Assembly: GCA_036496025.1 (NCBI GenBank)
Contig: DASXLW010000085.1
Coordinates: 1-64,000, forward strand
From: PALSA-505 sp036496025
GTDB lineage: Bacteria; Actinomycetota; Actinomycetes; Streptosporangiales; Streptosporangiaceae
Length of the DNA: 64,000 nt
Reading direction: 5' to 3'
A program made the translations under genes and the position numbers. Shown in pieces: positions 31,198 to 38,776 of the stretch (position 1 is its first letter; the number at the start of each line of letters is the position of its first letter). The notes beneath the pieces were generated by a model. That model saw only the letters and a program-made list of their open reading frames with translations, did not search any database and was not told where the DNA came from.

Positions 31198-34113
31198 GTG
31201 GCGAAGGTCCGGGTTTACGAGCTCGCGAAGGAACTTGGTGTAGAGAGCAAGGCCGTGATGGCCAAGCTCCAGGAAATGGGTGAGTTCGTGCGCTCGGCGT
31301 CCTCGACGATCGAGGCGCCGGTCGTGCGCAGGCTCAGAGAGTCCATCGGGTCACAGGCCGCGCAGGCCCCGTCTGCGCCTGCCTCCGCGCGCGCGGAGGC
31401 AGGCGCAGACGGGCAGCGCGCGGACGGGCAGCGCCAGGATGGCCGGGCGGGGCGGACGCCCGCGCCCGCGGCACCCGCTCCGGCCGCGGCCGAAGCGGTC
31501 GCCACGGCGCCGCCCGCTCCGGCGGACCGCGCCCCGGCCAGCCCCGGCGACGTGGGGCCGTCGCCCGCCGGCGCAGCTGCGCCCGCTCCGGCCCCCGCAT
31601 CCCGCGCGCCCGCGCAGGCCGAACCGGGCCAGCGGCCGCGCCCGGACCAGTCACGGCCGAGCGGACCGCGCCCCGGTCCGCGCCCCGGACCCCGGCCCGG
31701 GCCCCGGCCGGGCAACAACCCGTTCAGTTCCACCGCGACCGGCATGGGTGCCGGCCCGCACCCGGCGCAGGCCAGGCCGGGACAGCCGGGTACCGGTGGT
31801 CCGACGGGCCCAGGCCAGGGCGGCCGGCCAGGACAGCCCGCAGGCGGGACGCTCCCTGGCGGTTCCGGTCCCGGGCGGCCCAGCCCCGCTGACATGCCGC
31901 GCCCCGGCGGCCCGCGGCCGAGCCCGATGAACATGCGCCCCCGGACGAGTGGTCCGGGCGGCTCGGGCAGCGGCGGTCCCGGCCGCGGTGCGGCCGGGGG
32001 TCCCGGCGGCGCTCGTGGCGGCCCGGGAGGTACCGGGTCGCGTCCCGGCGGCCGCGGCGGCCCCGGCGGCGGCGTCGGCACATCGCCCGGCGGCCGCGGC
32101 GGCCCTGGTGGCCCCGGTGGCCCCGGCGGCGGCCGTGGTCCCGGCGGCGGGGCACGTCCGGGCGGCGGCGGCCGTGGCCGGAGCGGCACGCAGGGTGCAT
32201 TCGGCCGACCCGGCGGGCGTCCGGCCCGTGGCCGCAAGTCGAAGAAGCAGCGGCGCCAGGAGTTCGACAACCTGCAGGCGCCGAGCATCGGCGGCGTCAC
32301 GATCGCGCGCGGCAACGGGCAGGTCATCCGGCTGCCGGTCGGCGCGTCGCTGAGTGACTTCGCGGACAAGATCAACGTCAACCCGGCCTCGCTGGTACAG
32401 GTGCTCTTCCACCTGGGCGAGCTGGTGACCGCCACCCAGTCGGTCAACGACGAGACGCTGCAGCTGCTCGGTGCCGAGCTCAACTACAACGTGCAGGTCG
32501 TGTCCCCGGAAGAAGAGGACAAGGAGCTGCTGGAGTCGTTCGACATCGACTTCGGCGAGAACTCCGGCGACGAGGCCGACCTTGCGCCGCGTCCCCCGGT
32601 GGTCACCGTGATGGGCCACGTCGACCACGGCAAGACCAAGCTGCTGGACGCGATCAGGAACACCAACGAGGTGGCCCGCGAAGCGGGCGGCATCACCAAG
32701 CACATCGGCGCCTACCAGGTCACCATCGAGGTAGACAGCCGGCCGCGCAAGATCACGTTCATCGACACCCCGGGCCACGAGGCGTTCACCGCGATGCGCG
32801 CACGCGGCGCGGAGACCACCGACCTGGTCGTGCTGGTGGTCGCCGCGGACGACGGGGTGAAGCCGCAGACCACCGAGGCGCTCAACCACGCCCAGGCGGC
32901 CGGTGTGCCGATCGTCGTGGCGGTCAACAAGATCGACAAGGAGGGCGCCGATCCGCAGCGGGTGCGCGCCCAGCTCACCGAGTACGGCCTGGTGGCCGAG
33001 GAGTTCGGCGGCCAGACGCTGTTCGTCGACGTATCGGCCCGCGAGGGCATCGGCATCGACGGCCTGCTCGAGGCGATCGTGCTGACCGCCGACGCCGAGC
33101 TCGACCTGCGGGCGAATCCGCAGCAGGACGCCCAGGGCGTGGCCATCGAGGCGCACCTGGACCGCGGCCGCGGCCCGGTGGGCACGGTGCTGGTGCAGCG
33201 CGGCACGCTGCACGTCGGCGACTCGATCGTCGCCGGCGAGGCGTTCGGCCGGGTCCGCGCCATGCTGGACGAGAACGGCGACCCGGTCGCGGAGGCGCCG
33301 CCGTCGCGGCCGGTGCAGGTGCTCGGGCTCACCGCCGTCCCCGGGGCCGGAGACAACTTCATCGTGGTTTCCGACGACCGGATGGCCCGGCAGATCGCCG
33401 AGCGGCGCGAGGCCAGGGAGCGCAGCGCGCAGTTCGCCCGGCGCACCCGGCGGGTCACGCTGGAGGACCTGGAGTCCGCGCTCAAGGCGGGCGAGAAGGA
33501 AGAGCTGCTGCTCATCATCAAGGGCGACGTCTCCGGATCGGTCGAAGCGCTCGAGGACGCCCTGGTGAAGATCGACGTGGGCGAGGACGTGGGCCTGCGC
33601 GTGATCAGCCGGGGTGTCGGTGCGATCACCCAGGACGACGTGAACCTGGCCATCGCGTCGGACGCCGTGATCATCGGCTTCAACGTCCGTCCGGCGGGGC
33701 GGGCCGGCGAGCTGGCCCAGCGCGAGGGCGTGGACATCCGGTACTACTCGGTGATCTACCAGGCGATCGAGGAGGTCGAGGCCGCCCTGCAGGGCATGCT
33801 CAAGCCCGAGTTCGAAGAGGTCCAGCTGGGCACGGCCGAGGTCAGGGAGGTCTTCCGGGTACCGAGGATCGGCAACGTGGCCGGCTGCATCGTGCGCTCG
33901 GGGACGATCAACCGGGGCAGCAAGGCGCGCCTGGTGCGCGACGGCGTGGTCGTCTCGGACAACCTCTCGATCGATTCGCTTCGCCGGTTCAAGGACGACG
34001 TGACCGAGGTCCGCGAGGGCTTCGAGTGCGGCATCGGCATCGGGTACAACGACATCAAGGTCGAGGATGTGATCGAGACCTTCGAGATGCGGGAGAAGCC
34101 ACGGGCGCGGTAA
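31198..34113 (+). CDS. infB: Translation initiation factor IF-2
   Basis: A 971-residue GTPase that places initiator tRNA on the 30S subunit. GTG 31198 (VAKVRVYELAKELGVESK) has AGGAG upstream. An IF2_N domain (1-50) is followed by an about 290-residue disordered linker rich in Ala, Pro and then Gly (residues about 55-345). A second IF2_N-like domain and the G domain come next: GHVDHGKT (473-480), DTPGH (523-527) and NKID (577-580). Domains II-IV include VLVQRGTLHVGDSIVAG and EVREVFRVP. The linker contains a 46-bp perfect DNA palindrome. No second internal start was tested. Confidence 0.96.
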   Translation: MAKVRVYELAKELGVESKAVMAKLQEMGEFVRSASSTIEAPVVRRLRESIGSQAAQAPSAPASARAEAGADGQRADGQRQDGRAGRTPAPAAPAPAAAEAVATAPPAPADRAPASPGDVGPSPAGAAAPAPAPASRAPAQAEPGQRPRPDQSRPSGPRPGPRPGPRPGPRPGNNPFSSTATGMGAGPHPAQARPGQPGTGGPTGPGQGGRPGQPAGGTLPGGSGPGRPSPADMPRPGGPRPSPMNMRPRTSGPGGSGSGGPGRGAAGGPGGARGGPGGTGSRPGGRGGPGGGVGTSPGGRGGPGGPGGPGGGRGPGGGARPGGGGRGRSGTQGAFGRPGGRPARGRKSKKQRRQEFDNLQAPSIGGVTIARGNGQVIRLPVGASLSDFADKINVNPASLVQVLFHLGELVTATQSVNDETLQLLGAELNYNVQVVSPEEEDKELLESFDIDFGENSGDEADLAPRPPVVTVMGHVDHGKTKLLDAIRNTNEVAREAGGITKHIGAYQVTIEVDSRPRKITFIDTPGHEAFTAMRARGAETTDLVVLVVAADDGVKPQTTEALNHAQAAGVPIVVAVNKIDKEGADPQRVRAQLTEYGLVAEEFGGQTLFVDVSAREGIGIDGLLEAIVLTADAELDLRANPQQDAQGVAIEAHLDRGRGPVGTVLVQRGTLHVGDSIVAGEAFGRVRAMLDENGDPVAEAPPSRPVQVLGLTAVPGAGDNFIVVSDDRMARQIAERREARERSAQFARRTRRVTLEDLESALKAGEKEELLLIIKGDVSGSVEALEDALVKIDVGEDVGLRVISRGVGAITQDDVNLAIASDAVIIGFNVRPAGRAGELAQREGVDIRYYSVIYQAIEEVEAALQGMLKPEFEEVQLGTAEVREVFRVPRIGNVAGCIVRSGTINRGSKARLVRDGVVVSDNLSIDSLRRFKDDVTEVREGFECGIGIGYNDIKVEDVIETFEMREKPRAR
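31368..31413. repeat. 46-bp perfect palindrome inside infB
   Basis: Two 23-bp arms meet with no spacer between 31390 and 31391. The left arm begins CCCGTCTGCGCC and the right arm ends GGCGCAGACGGG. The sequence is in frame and encodes part of the Ala-rich IF-2 linker (APSAPASARAEAGADG). In RNA it would form a very stable hairpin about 170 nt into the coding region. Confidence 0.95.
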
Positions 34114-34124
34114 TTGCCCGTCCG

Positions 34125-34153
34125 GCCGCCGGCCGGCCTGCCCGGCCGGCGGC
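34125..34153 (+). terminator. Strong hairpin between infB and the DUF503 gene
   Basis: A 12-bp perfect stem (34125-34136 with 34142-34153) and a 5-nt loop lie 11 bp after the infB stop and 9 bp before the DUF503 GTG. It may attenuate transcription or be an RNase processing site rather than a full terminator, because rbfA and later genes of the block follow closely. Confidence 0.5.
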
Positions 34154-34162
34154 GGGGTAGCC

Positions 34163-34459
34163 GTGTACGTGGGCACCCTGGCCCTGGATGTCCTGCTCGG
34201 CGACGTACGCTCGCTGAAGCAGAAGCGGTCGGTGGTCCGGCCGCTGATCGCCGACCTGCGCCGCAGCTTTCCCGGTGCCGCGGTAGCAGAGACCGGTCAC
34301 CTGGACGTTCACCGGCGAACGGAGATCGCAGTGGCGGTCGTGGCCTCGACCGCGGGGCACTGCACCGACGTGCTGACGGCGTGCGAGCGACGGGTCGCCG
34401 CCCGCCCGGAGGTCGAGTTGCTGTCAGCCCGGCAGAGGCTGCGGCGGGAGGAGGACTGA
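34163..34459 (+). CDS. DUF503 family protein (YlxP-like)
   Basis: A 98-residue protein starting MYVGTLALDVLLGDVRSLKQ followed by KRSVVRPLIADL, the DUF503 signature, with VDHxx-like EVAETGHLDVHRR turns. The ferredoxin-like fold and constant placement between infB and rbfA suggest a ribosome-assembly-related role, but none is established. The start is GTG 34163. It ends 6 bp before rbfA and is likely co-transcribed. Confidence 0.88.
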   Translation: MYVGTLALDVLLGDVRSLKQKRSVVRPLIADLRRSFPGAAVAETGHLDVHRRTEIAVAVVASTAGHCTDVLTACERRVAARPEVELLSARQRLRREED

Positions 34460-34465
34460 CAGGCC

Positions 34466-34912
34466 ATGGACGCGGCCAGGGCTCGCAAGCTCGCTGACCG
34501 GATCGCGCAGATCGTGGCCGAGATGCTGGAGCGGCGGATCAAGGATCCGCGGCTCGGCTTCGTCACGATCACCGAGGCCAGGCTCACCAACGACCTACGG
34601 GAGGCGACGGTCTTCTATACCGTCTACGGCTCCGCCCGCGACCGCGCCGACACCGCCGCGGCGCTGGCCAGCGCCACCGGCGTGATCAGGTCCGAGGTGG
34701 GTCGTCAGACCGGGCTGCGGCACACCCCGTCGCTGGCCTTCGTACCCGACACGCTGCCGGACAACGTCCAGCACATCGAAGACCTGGTCGCGGCGGCCCG
34801 CGAGGCGGACGCGGAGGTCGCGGCCGCCCGTGAGGGCGCCGAGCCAGCCGGCGACCCCGACCCGTACAAGCCGGTCCCGGGCCCGCAGCAGGACGCGGAC
34901 CCCGGGGCATGA
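34466..34912 (+). CDS. rbfA: Ribosome-binding factor A
   Basis: A 148-residue 30S maturation factor with a KH-like core: RARKLADRIAQIVAEMLERR, DPRLGFVTITEARLTNDLRE and AFVYDxx-like ATVFYTVYG. The motif LRHTPSLAFVPDTLPDNVQH follows, then an acidic disordered tail of about 35 residues. It binds 16S rRNA near helix 1 and aids cold-sensitive maturation. Its stop overlaps the nrnA start (ATGA), so translation is coupled. Confidence 0.95.
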   Translation: MDAARARKLADRIAQIVAEMLERRIKDPRLGFVTITEARLTNDLREATVFYTVYGSARDRADTAAALASATGVIRSEVGRQTGLRHTPSLAFVPDTLPDNVQHIEDLVAAAREADAEVAAAREGAEPAGDPDPYKPVPGPQQDADPGA

Positions 34913-35958
34913 CCCGCGGCATCCGACACGAGGACTGGGACCGTGCGGTCGCCGCGCTGGACCGGGCCGACGAGATCTGCCTGGCCTGCCATGTCCGCCC
35001 GGACGGTGACGCCCTCGGCTCGATGCTCGCCGTCACGCACGCGCTGACCGCGCGGGGTGGCCGGCGGGTGATCGCCTCCTTTGGTGACCACCCCTTCGAG
35101 ATTCCCGCGATCCTGCGCTTCCTGCCCGGCCTGGACATGCTGAGCCCGCCGCAGGCGTATCCGGAGCGGCCCCGGCTGATGGTCACCTTCGATGCCTCCA
35201 GCGTGGACCGGCTGGGGCTGCTGGCTGGGCACGCCACCCGGGCCACCGAGCTGATCGTGCTGGACCACCACGCATCCAACCCGGGCTTCGGCACGATCAA
35301 CCTGATCGACCCGGCCGCGGCCGCCACCGCCGTGCTGGCCGGGCAGCTGATCGACGCCATGGACGTGCCGCTCACCGCCACCATCGCCGCCGGGCTCTAC
35401 ACCGGCCTGGTCACCGACACCGGATCGTTCAGGTTCTCCAGCACGCCGGAGGTCCACCGGATGGCGGCGCGGCTGATCGAGACTGGCCTGGACCCCGCGT
35501 TCTTCGCCCGCGAGCTGGACCGGGCGCCGTTCGGTTATCTGCACCTGCTGTCCGCGTCGCTTGGCCGGGCCGTGCTCGAGCCCGGGCAGGCCGGAGGGTA
35601 CGGCCTCGTGTGGACGACGGTTACCCGGGAAGACCGGGCGGCCGACCGCCTGCCTTACGAGGTCACCGAGGACGTGATCGACGTGGTGCGCCGCACCGAC
35701 GAGGCCGAGGTCGCGGTGGTGTTCAAGGAGTCCGACGACGGGTTCTGGCACGTGTCGGCGAGGTCGAAGGGACGGATCGACGTGGCCCGGGCCGCCGTCG
35801 CGCTGGGCGGCGGCGGGCACAGCCAGGCGGCCGGGTTCACCACCGACGAGGCCGTACCGGAGGCCCTGGCGCGGCTGCGCGCGCTGCTCGCGGTCCAGGA
35901 CGGCCCCCGGCCGGTGCCCTCGGCGCCGGCCGACACGGCGGAGGCCGGTGGCCGGTGA
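34909..35958 (+). CDS. nrnA: Bifunctional oligoribonuclease/PAP phosphatase NrnA (DHH family)
   Basis: A 349-residue DHH/DHHA1 phosphoesterase. Metal-binding motifs are CHVRPDGDALGSM (D32, D34), TFDASSVDRLG, VLDHHASN (119-121) and GLVTDTGSFRF. The C-terminal DHHA1 domain contains GGGGHSQAAGF. NrnA degrades short RNA oligonucleotides and dephosphorylates 3'-phosphoadenosine 5'-phosphate. It overlaps rbfA upstream (4 bp) and truB downstream (GTGA), in the conserved rbfA-nrnA-truB order. Confidence 0.93.
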   Translation: MTRGIRHEDWDRAVAALDRADEICLACHVRPDGDALGSMLAVTHALTARGGRRVIASFGDHPFEIPAILRFLPGLDMLSPPQAYPERPRLMVTFDASSVDRLGLLAGHATRATELIVLDHHASNPGFGTINLIDPAAAATAVLAGQLIDAMDVPLTATIAAGLYTGLVTDTGSFRFSSTPEVHRMAARLIETGLDPAFFARELDRAPFGYLHLLSASLGRAVLEPGQAGGYGLVWTTVTREDRAADRLPYEVTEDVIDVVRRTDEAEVAVVFKESDDGFWHVSARSKGRIDVARAAVALGGGGHSQAAGFTTDEAVPEALARLRALLAVQDGPRPVPSAPADTAEAGGR

Positions 35959-36830
35959 CCGCGCCGGGCGGGCTCATCATCGTCGACAAGCCGGCCGGGC
36001 TCACGTCCCATGACGTTGTGGCCCGGGTCCGCAGGCTGGCCGGTACCCGCCGGGTCGGTCACGCCGGCACGCTGGACCCCATGGCCACCGGGGTGCTGGT
36101 GGTGGGCGTGGAGAAAGCCACCCGGCTGCTGGGTCACCTGGCCCTGACCGAGAAGGAATACTCGGCCACGATCCGGTTCGGCCAGGCCACGGACTCCGAC
36201 GATGCCGACGGGACGATCATCTCGCGGGCGTCCGCGCGCGGGGTATCGCGGCCGAGCCTGACCGCCGCCGCCGACGCGCTGCGCGGCGAGATCCGGCAGA
36301 TCCCGCCCGCGGTGAGCGCGGTCAAGGTCGGCGGCAAGCGGGCCTACCAGCTCGCCCGCGACGGCGCGCCGCTCCGGCTTGAGGCGCGCACGGTGACCGT
36401 GCGCGAGCTCACCGTGCAGGCCGTGCGCCGCCATGCCGACCTGCTGGACGCAGACGTGACCGTGACCTGCTCCAGCGGCACCTACATCCGTGCCCTCGCT
36501 CGCGACCTCGGCGCGGCGCTCGGCGTGGGCGGGCATCTGACCCGGCTGCGCCGCACCCGGGTCGGCCCGTACCGCGAGGAAGACGCGCGGACCCTCGACC
36601 AGCTGTCCGCCGAGCTCGCCGTGCTGCCGCTGGCGCAGGCGGCTGCGGCCGCTTTCCCCCGGCTGGATCTCACCGCCGAGCAGGCCGCCCGGCTGGCCCA
36701 CGGCGGCCGGCTGCCCGCTTCCGGCCCGGCCGGCGGCACGACGGCCGCATTCGGGCCCGACGGGTCCCTGATCGCCCTGGTCACCGGGGAGGCGGAGACG
36801 TTGCGCCCGCTGGCCGTCTTCGTGCCTTAG
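35955..36830 (+). CDS. truB: tRNA pseudouridine(55) synthase TruB
   Basis: A 291-residue enzyme making pseudouridine 55 in tRNA T-loops. The catalytic motif GHAGTLDPMATGVL places D41 at the active site. Other conserved parts are LTEKEYSATIRFG, IPPAVSAVKVGGKRAYQLAR and VTCSSGTYIRALARDLG. A C-terminal TruB/PUA-like region (LDLTAEQAARLAHGGRL) completes the normal actinobacterial length. GTG 35955 overlaps the nrnA stop. Confidence 0.95.
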   Translation: MTAPGGLIIVDKPAGLTSHDVVARVRRLAGTRRVGHAGTLDPMATGVLVVGVEKATRLLGHLALTEKEYSATIRFGQATDSDDADGTIISRASARGVSRPSLTAAADALRGEIRQIPPAVSAVKVGGKRAYQLARDGAPLRLEARTVTVRELTVQAVRRHADLLDADVTVTCSSGTYIRALARDLGAALGVGGHLTRLRRTRVGPYREEDARTLDQLSAELAVLPLAQAAAAAFPRLDLTAEQAARLAHGGRLPASGPAGGTTAAFGPDGSLIALVTGEAETLRPLAVFVP

Positions 36831-36841
36831 CAGCCGCGCAG

Positions 36842-36856
36842 GCCCGCAGAGCGGGC
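36842..36856 (+). terminator. Small hairpin after truB
   Basis: GCCCGC (36842-36847) pairs with GCGGGC (36851-36856) across the loop AGA, 11 bp after the truB stop and about 100 bp before ribF. It is short, so its role as terminator is tentative. Confidence 0.3.
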
Positions 36857-36954
36857 TGGCACCCGCGTGGTCGGCTTCACCGTGATCGCATGGCAGGCTT
36901 AAGACACGCAGTGCCCGCAGCGGGCGCTCCCGTCACTGTCATGCGGAGGTAGGC

Positions 36955-37911
36955 GTGCGACGCTGGCACGGCCTGGACGACGTGCCCGACGGCTGGGGTC
37001 CCTGCATGGTCACCGTGGGCGTGTTCGACGGCGTGCACCGCGGTCACCAGCGCATCGTTCACCACGCACTGGAGGCCGCGCGCGAACCCGGCCTGCCCGT
37101 GGTCGTACTCACCTTCGACCCGCATCCTGACGAGGTGGTGCGCCCGGGCACCCACCCGCCGTTCCTGTGCACCACCCGGCGGCGGGCCGAGCTGCTGGCC
37201 GGGCTCGGCGTCGACGCGGTGTGCATGCTGCCGTTCACCCTGGAGTTCTCCCGGCTGGCCCCGGACGAGTTCGTACGCGCGGTGCTGGCCGACCGGCTGC
37301 ATACGGCCCGGGTGGTGGTCGGCGAGAACTTCCGGTTCGGCCACAAGGCAGCCGGCGACGTGGCGCTGCTCCGCCAGCTCGGCGAGAAGTACGACTTCAC
37401 CGCCGTCGGCGTGCCGCTGCTGGTGTCCAACGGGGTGACGATCTCGTCCAGCTACATCAGGGAGCGGCTGGCGGCCGGCGACGTCACCGCCGCGGCCGAG
37501 GCGCTCGGCCGCCCGCACCGGGTGGAGGGCGTGGTGGTGCGCGGACAGCAGCGGGGCCGCGCGCTCGGCTTTCCCACCGCGAACCTGCAGACCCCGCCGC
37601 ACACCGCCATCCCGGCCGACGGCATCTACGCGGGCTGGCTGTCCACGCTCGCCCCGGACGGGTCGCGGGACGAGTGCTGGCCCGCGGCGATCTCCATCGG
37701 CAGTAATCCCACCTTCGACGGCGGCGACCGCACCGTGGAGGCCTACGCTCTGGACCGCGACGACCTGGACCTGTACGGGGCGCACGTGGCGGTGGACTTC
37801 GCCGTCAGGCTGCGGGCTACGGTCAAGTTCGTCTCGGTCGATGACCTCGTGGCGCAGATGCGGGTCGACGTCGACGAGGCCAGGGCACTGACCGCCGGCC
37901 GGCTCCCGTAG
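36955..37911 (+). CDS. ribF: Bifunctional riboflavin kinase/FAD synthetase
   Basis: A 318-residue enzyme converting riboflavin to FMN and FAD. The N-terminal FAD synthetase (nucleotidyltransferase) has VTVGVFDGVHRGHQRI, VVVGENFRFGHKAAGD and the SSSYIRERL motif. The C-terminal flavokinase barrel has GRALGFPTANLQ and SIGSNPTFDG. GTG 36955 is preceded by GGAGGTAGG. Position between truB and rpsO is conserved. FMN/FAD made here would serve the several flavoproteins in the window. Confidence 0.95.
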   Translation: MRRWHGLDDVPDGWGPCMVTVGVFDGVHRGHQRIVHHALEAAREPGLPVVVLTFDPHPDEVVRPGTHPPFLCTTRRRAELLAGLGVDAVCMLPFTLEFSRLAPDEFVRAVLADRLHTARVVVGENFRFGHKAAGDVALLRQLGEKYDFTAVGVPLLVSNGVTISSSYIRERLAAGDVTAAAEALGRPHRVEGVVVRGQQRGRALGFPTANLQTPPHTAIPADGIYAGWLSTLAPDGSRDECWPAAISIGSNPTFDGGDRTVEAYALDRDDLDLYGAHVAVDFAVRLRATVKFVSVDDLVAQMRVDVDEARALTAGRLP

Positions 37912-37999
37912 CCCGGATGCGCGGGCATAACCCACGCTGCCGGCGCGTTCCACAGATAGCCAGGCCACACCGATAACCAGGCCACGCGGACGCCCCGAC

Positions 38000-38029
38000 T
38001 TGGACGGGGGAGCGTGCGGGCCGTGATAC
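38000..38029 (+). promoter_or_regulatory. Possible rpsO promoter and leader
   Basis: TTGGAC (38000-38005) and TGATAC (38024-38029) are separated by 18 bp in the 266-bp ribF-rpsO gap. About 35 bp further, TGCTGC (38065-38070) pairs with GCAGCA (38079-38084), a small leader hairpin. S15 often represses its own mRNA through leader structure, so this region could hold such a site. Both calls are weak. Confidence 0.35.
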
Positions 38030-38177
38030 CGTGAGTTGCGGTCCGGTGGATGGCCGCCGTATTGTGCTGCGCCCTCATGCAGCAGATGACGGCCCCCTCG
38101 CTGTTCCAGTTACCCACCGGGCCCGGGCTGCCCCAGCACCGACGGCAGCACCACGACGATTCGCATGAAGGAGCCAC

Positions 38178-38447
38178 GTGCCGCTTGAAAGCACCGTGAA
38201 AGCGGAGATTATCGGCCAGCACGCGACCGGTGAGGGTGACACCGGTTCGCCGGAAGTCCAAGTCGCGCTGCTGACCCGACGAATCAGCGACCTGACCGAG
38301 CACCTCAAGGTGCACAAGCACGACCATCACAGTCGCCGCGGGCTACTGCTGCTGGTCGGCAGGCGCAGGCGATTGCTGAAGTACCTCGCCAAGACCGATA
38401 TCACCCGCTACCGCGCACTCATCGAGCGCCTGGGCCTGCGCAGGTAA
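38178..38447 (+). CDS. rpsO: 30S ribosomal protein S15
   Basis: An 89-residue ribosomal protein binding 16S rRNA helices 20-22. It contains DTGSPEVQVALLTRRISDLT, HLKVHKHDHHSRRGLLLLVG, RRRRLLKYL and YRALIERLGLRR, all matching the family, at the usual length. GTG 38178 has GAAGGAG at ideal spacing. It precedes pnp as in most bacteria. Confidence 0.97.
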   Translation: MPLESTVKAEIIGQHATGEGDTGSPEVQVALLTRRISDLTEHLKVHKHDHHSRRGLLLLVGRRRRLLKYLAKTDITRYRALIERLGLRR

Positions 38448-38776
38448 GCACCGGCCCGGCGCCAAGGCGGCGGTTTCGCACGTCGCCACAACTGAATACG
38501 ACCAAGGATCGATGTCCCGCAACCCGGTCCCGGAGCGAATGCAAGGCACCAAGGGCCGGTCCTCGGTAGTGGTCCCCGGATCCGCTGGATACCGCGAACA
38601 CGCGGCCGCATGGCGCAGCCGCAGCGGGCGCCAGCGGACAAGCCGAGGGCTTCAATCGAAGACCGGCCGGCCGCCGCCGCGGCCCCTACGGCCACGGCGG
38701 CCCGCCCCGGGCTACGGGAAGCGCGGGACAACAGGTGCGGTATCGAACCGCACGTACCCGCAAGGAGGTCTCACCC
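38448..38776 (+). ncRNA. Structured pnp 5' leader, possible Actino-pnp RNA
   Basis: This is a 329-bp gap between rpsO and pnp without a gene. It can form a long GC hairpin (GGCCGCCG at 38669-38676 with CGGCGGCC at 38695-38702, plus an inner GGCC/GGCC pair). A 7-bp hairpin with a 5-nt loop (GTGCGGT 38735-38741, ACCGCAC 38747-38753) ends only 8 bp before the AAGGAGG ribosome site. Actinobacteria are known to carry a conserved leader RNA, Actino-pnp, before exoribonuclease genes. Placement fits, but I could not match its consensus by eye. Confidence 0.4.

Noticed and set aside
31368..31413. Reading the infB palindrome as a terminator
   Set aside because: It lies early in an essential open frame, so efficient termination here would abolish IF-2 synthesis.
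31651..34176. Very long open frames on the strand opposite infB (up to 841 codons)
   Set aside because: Such antisense frames are expected from high G+C third positions; they have no domain similarity and infB itself is certain.
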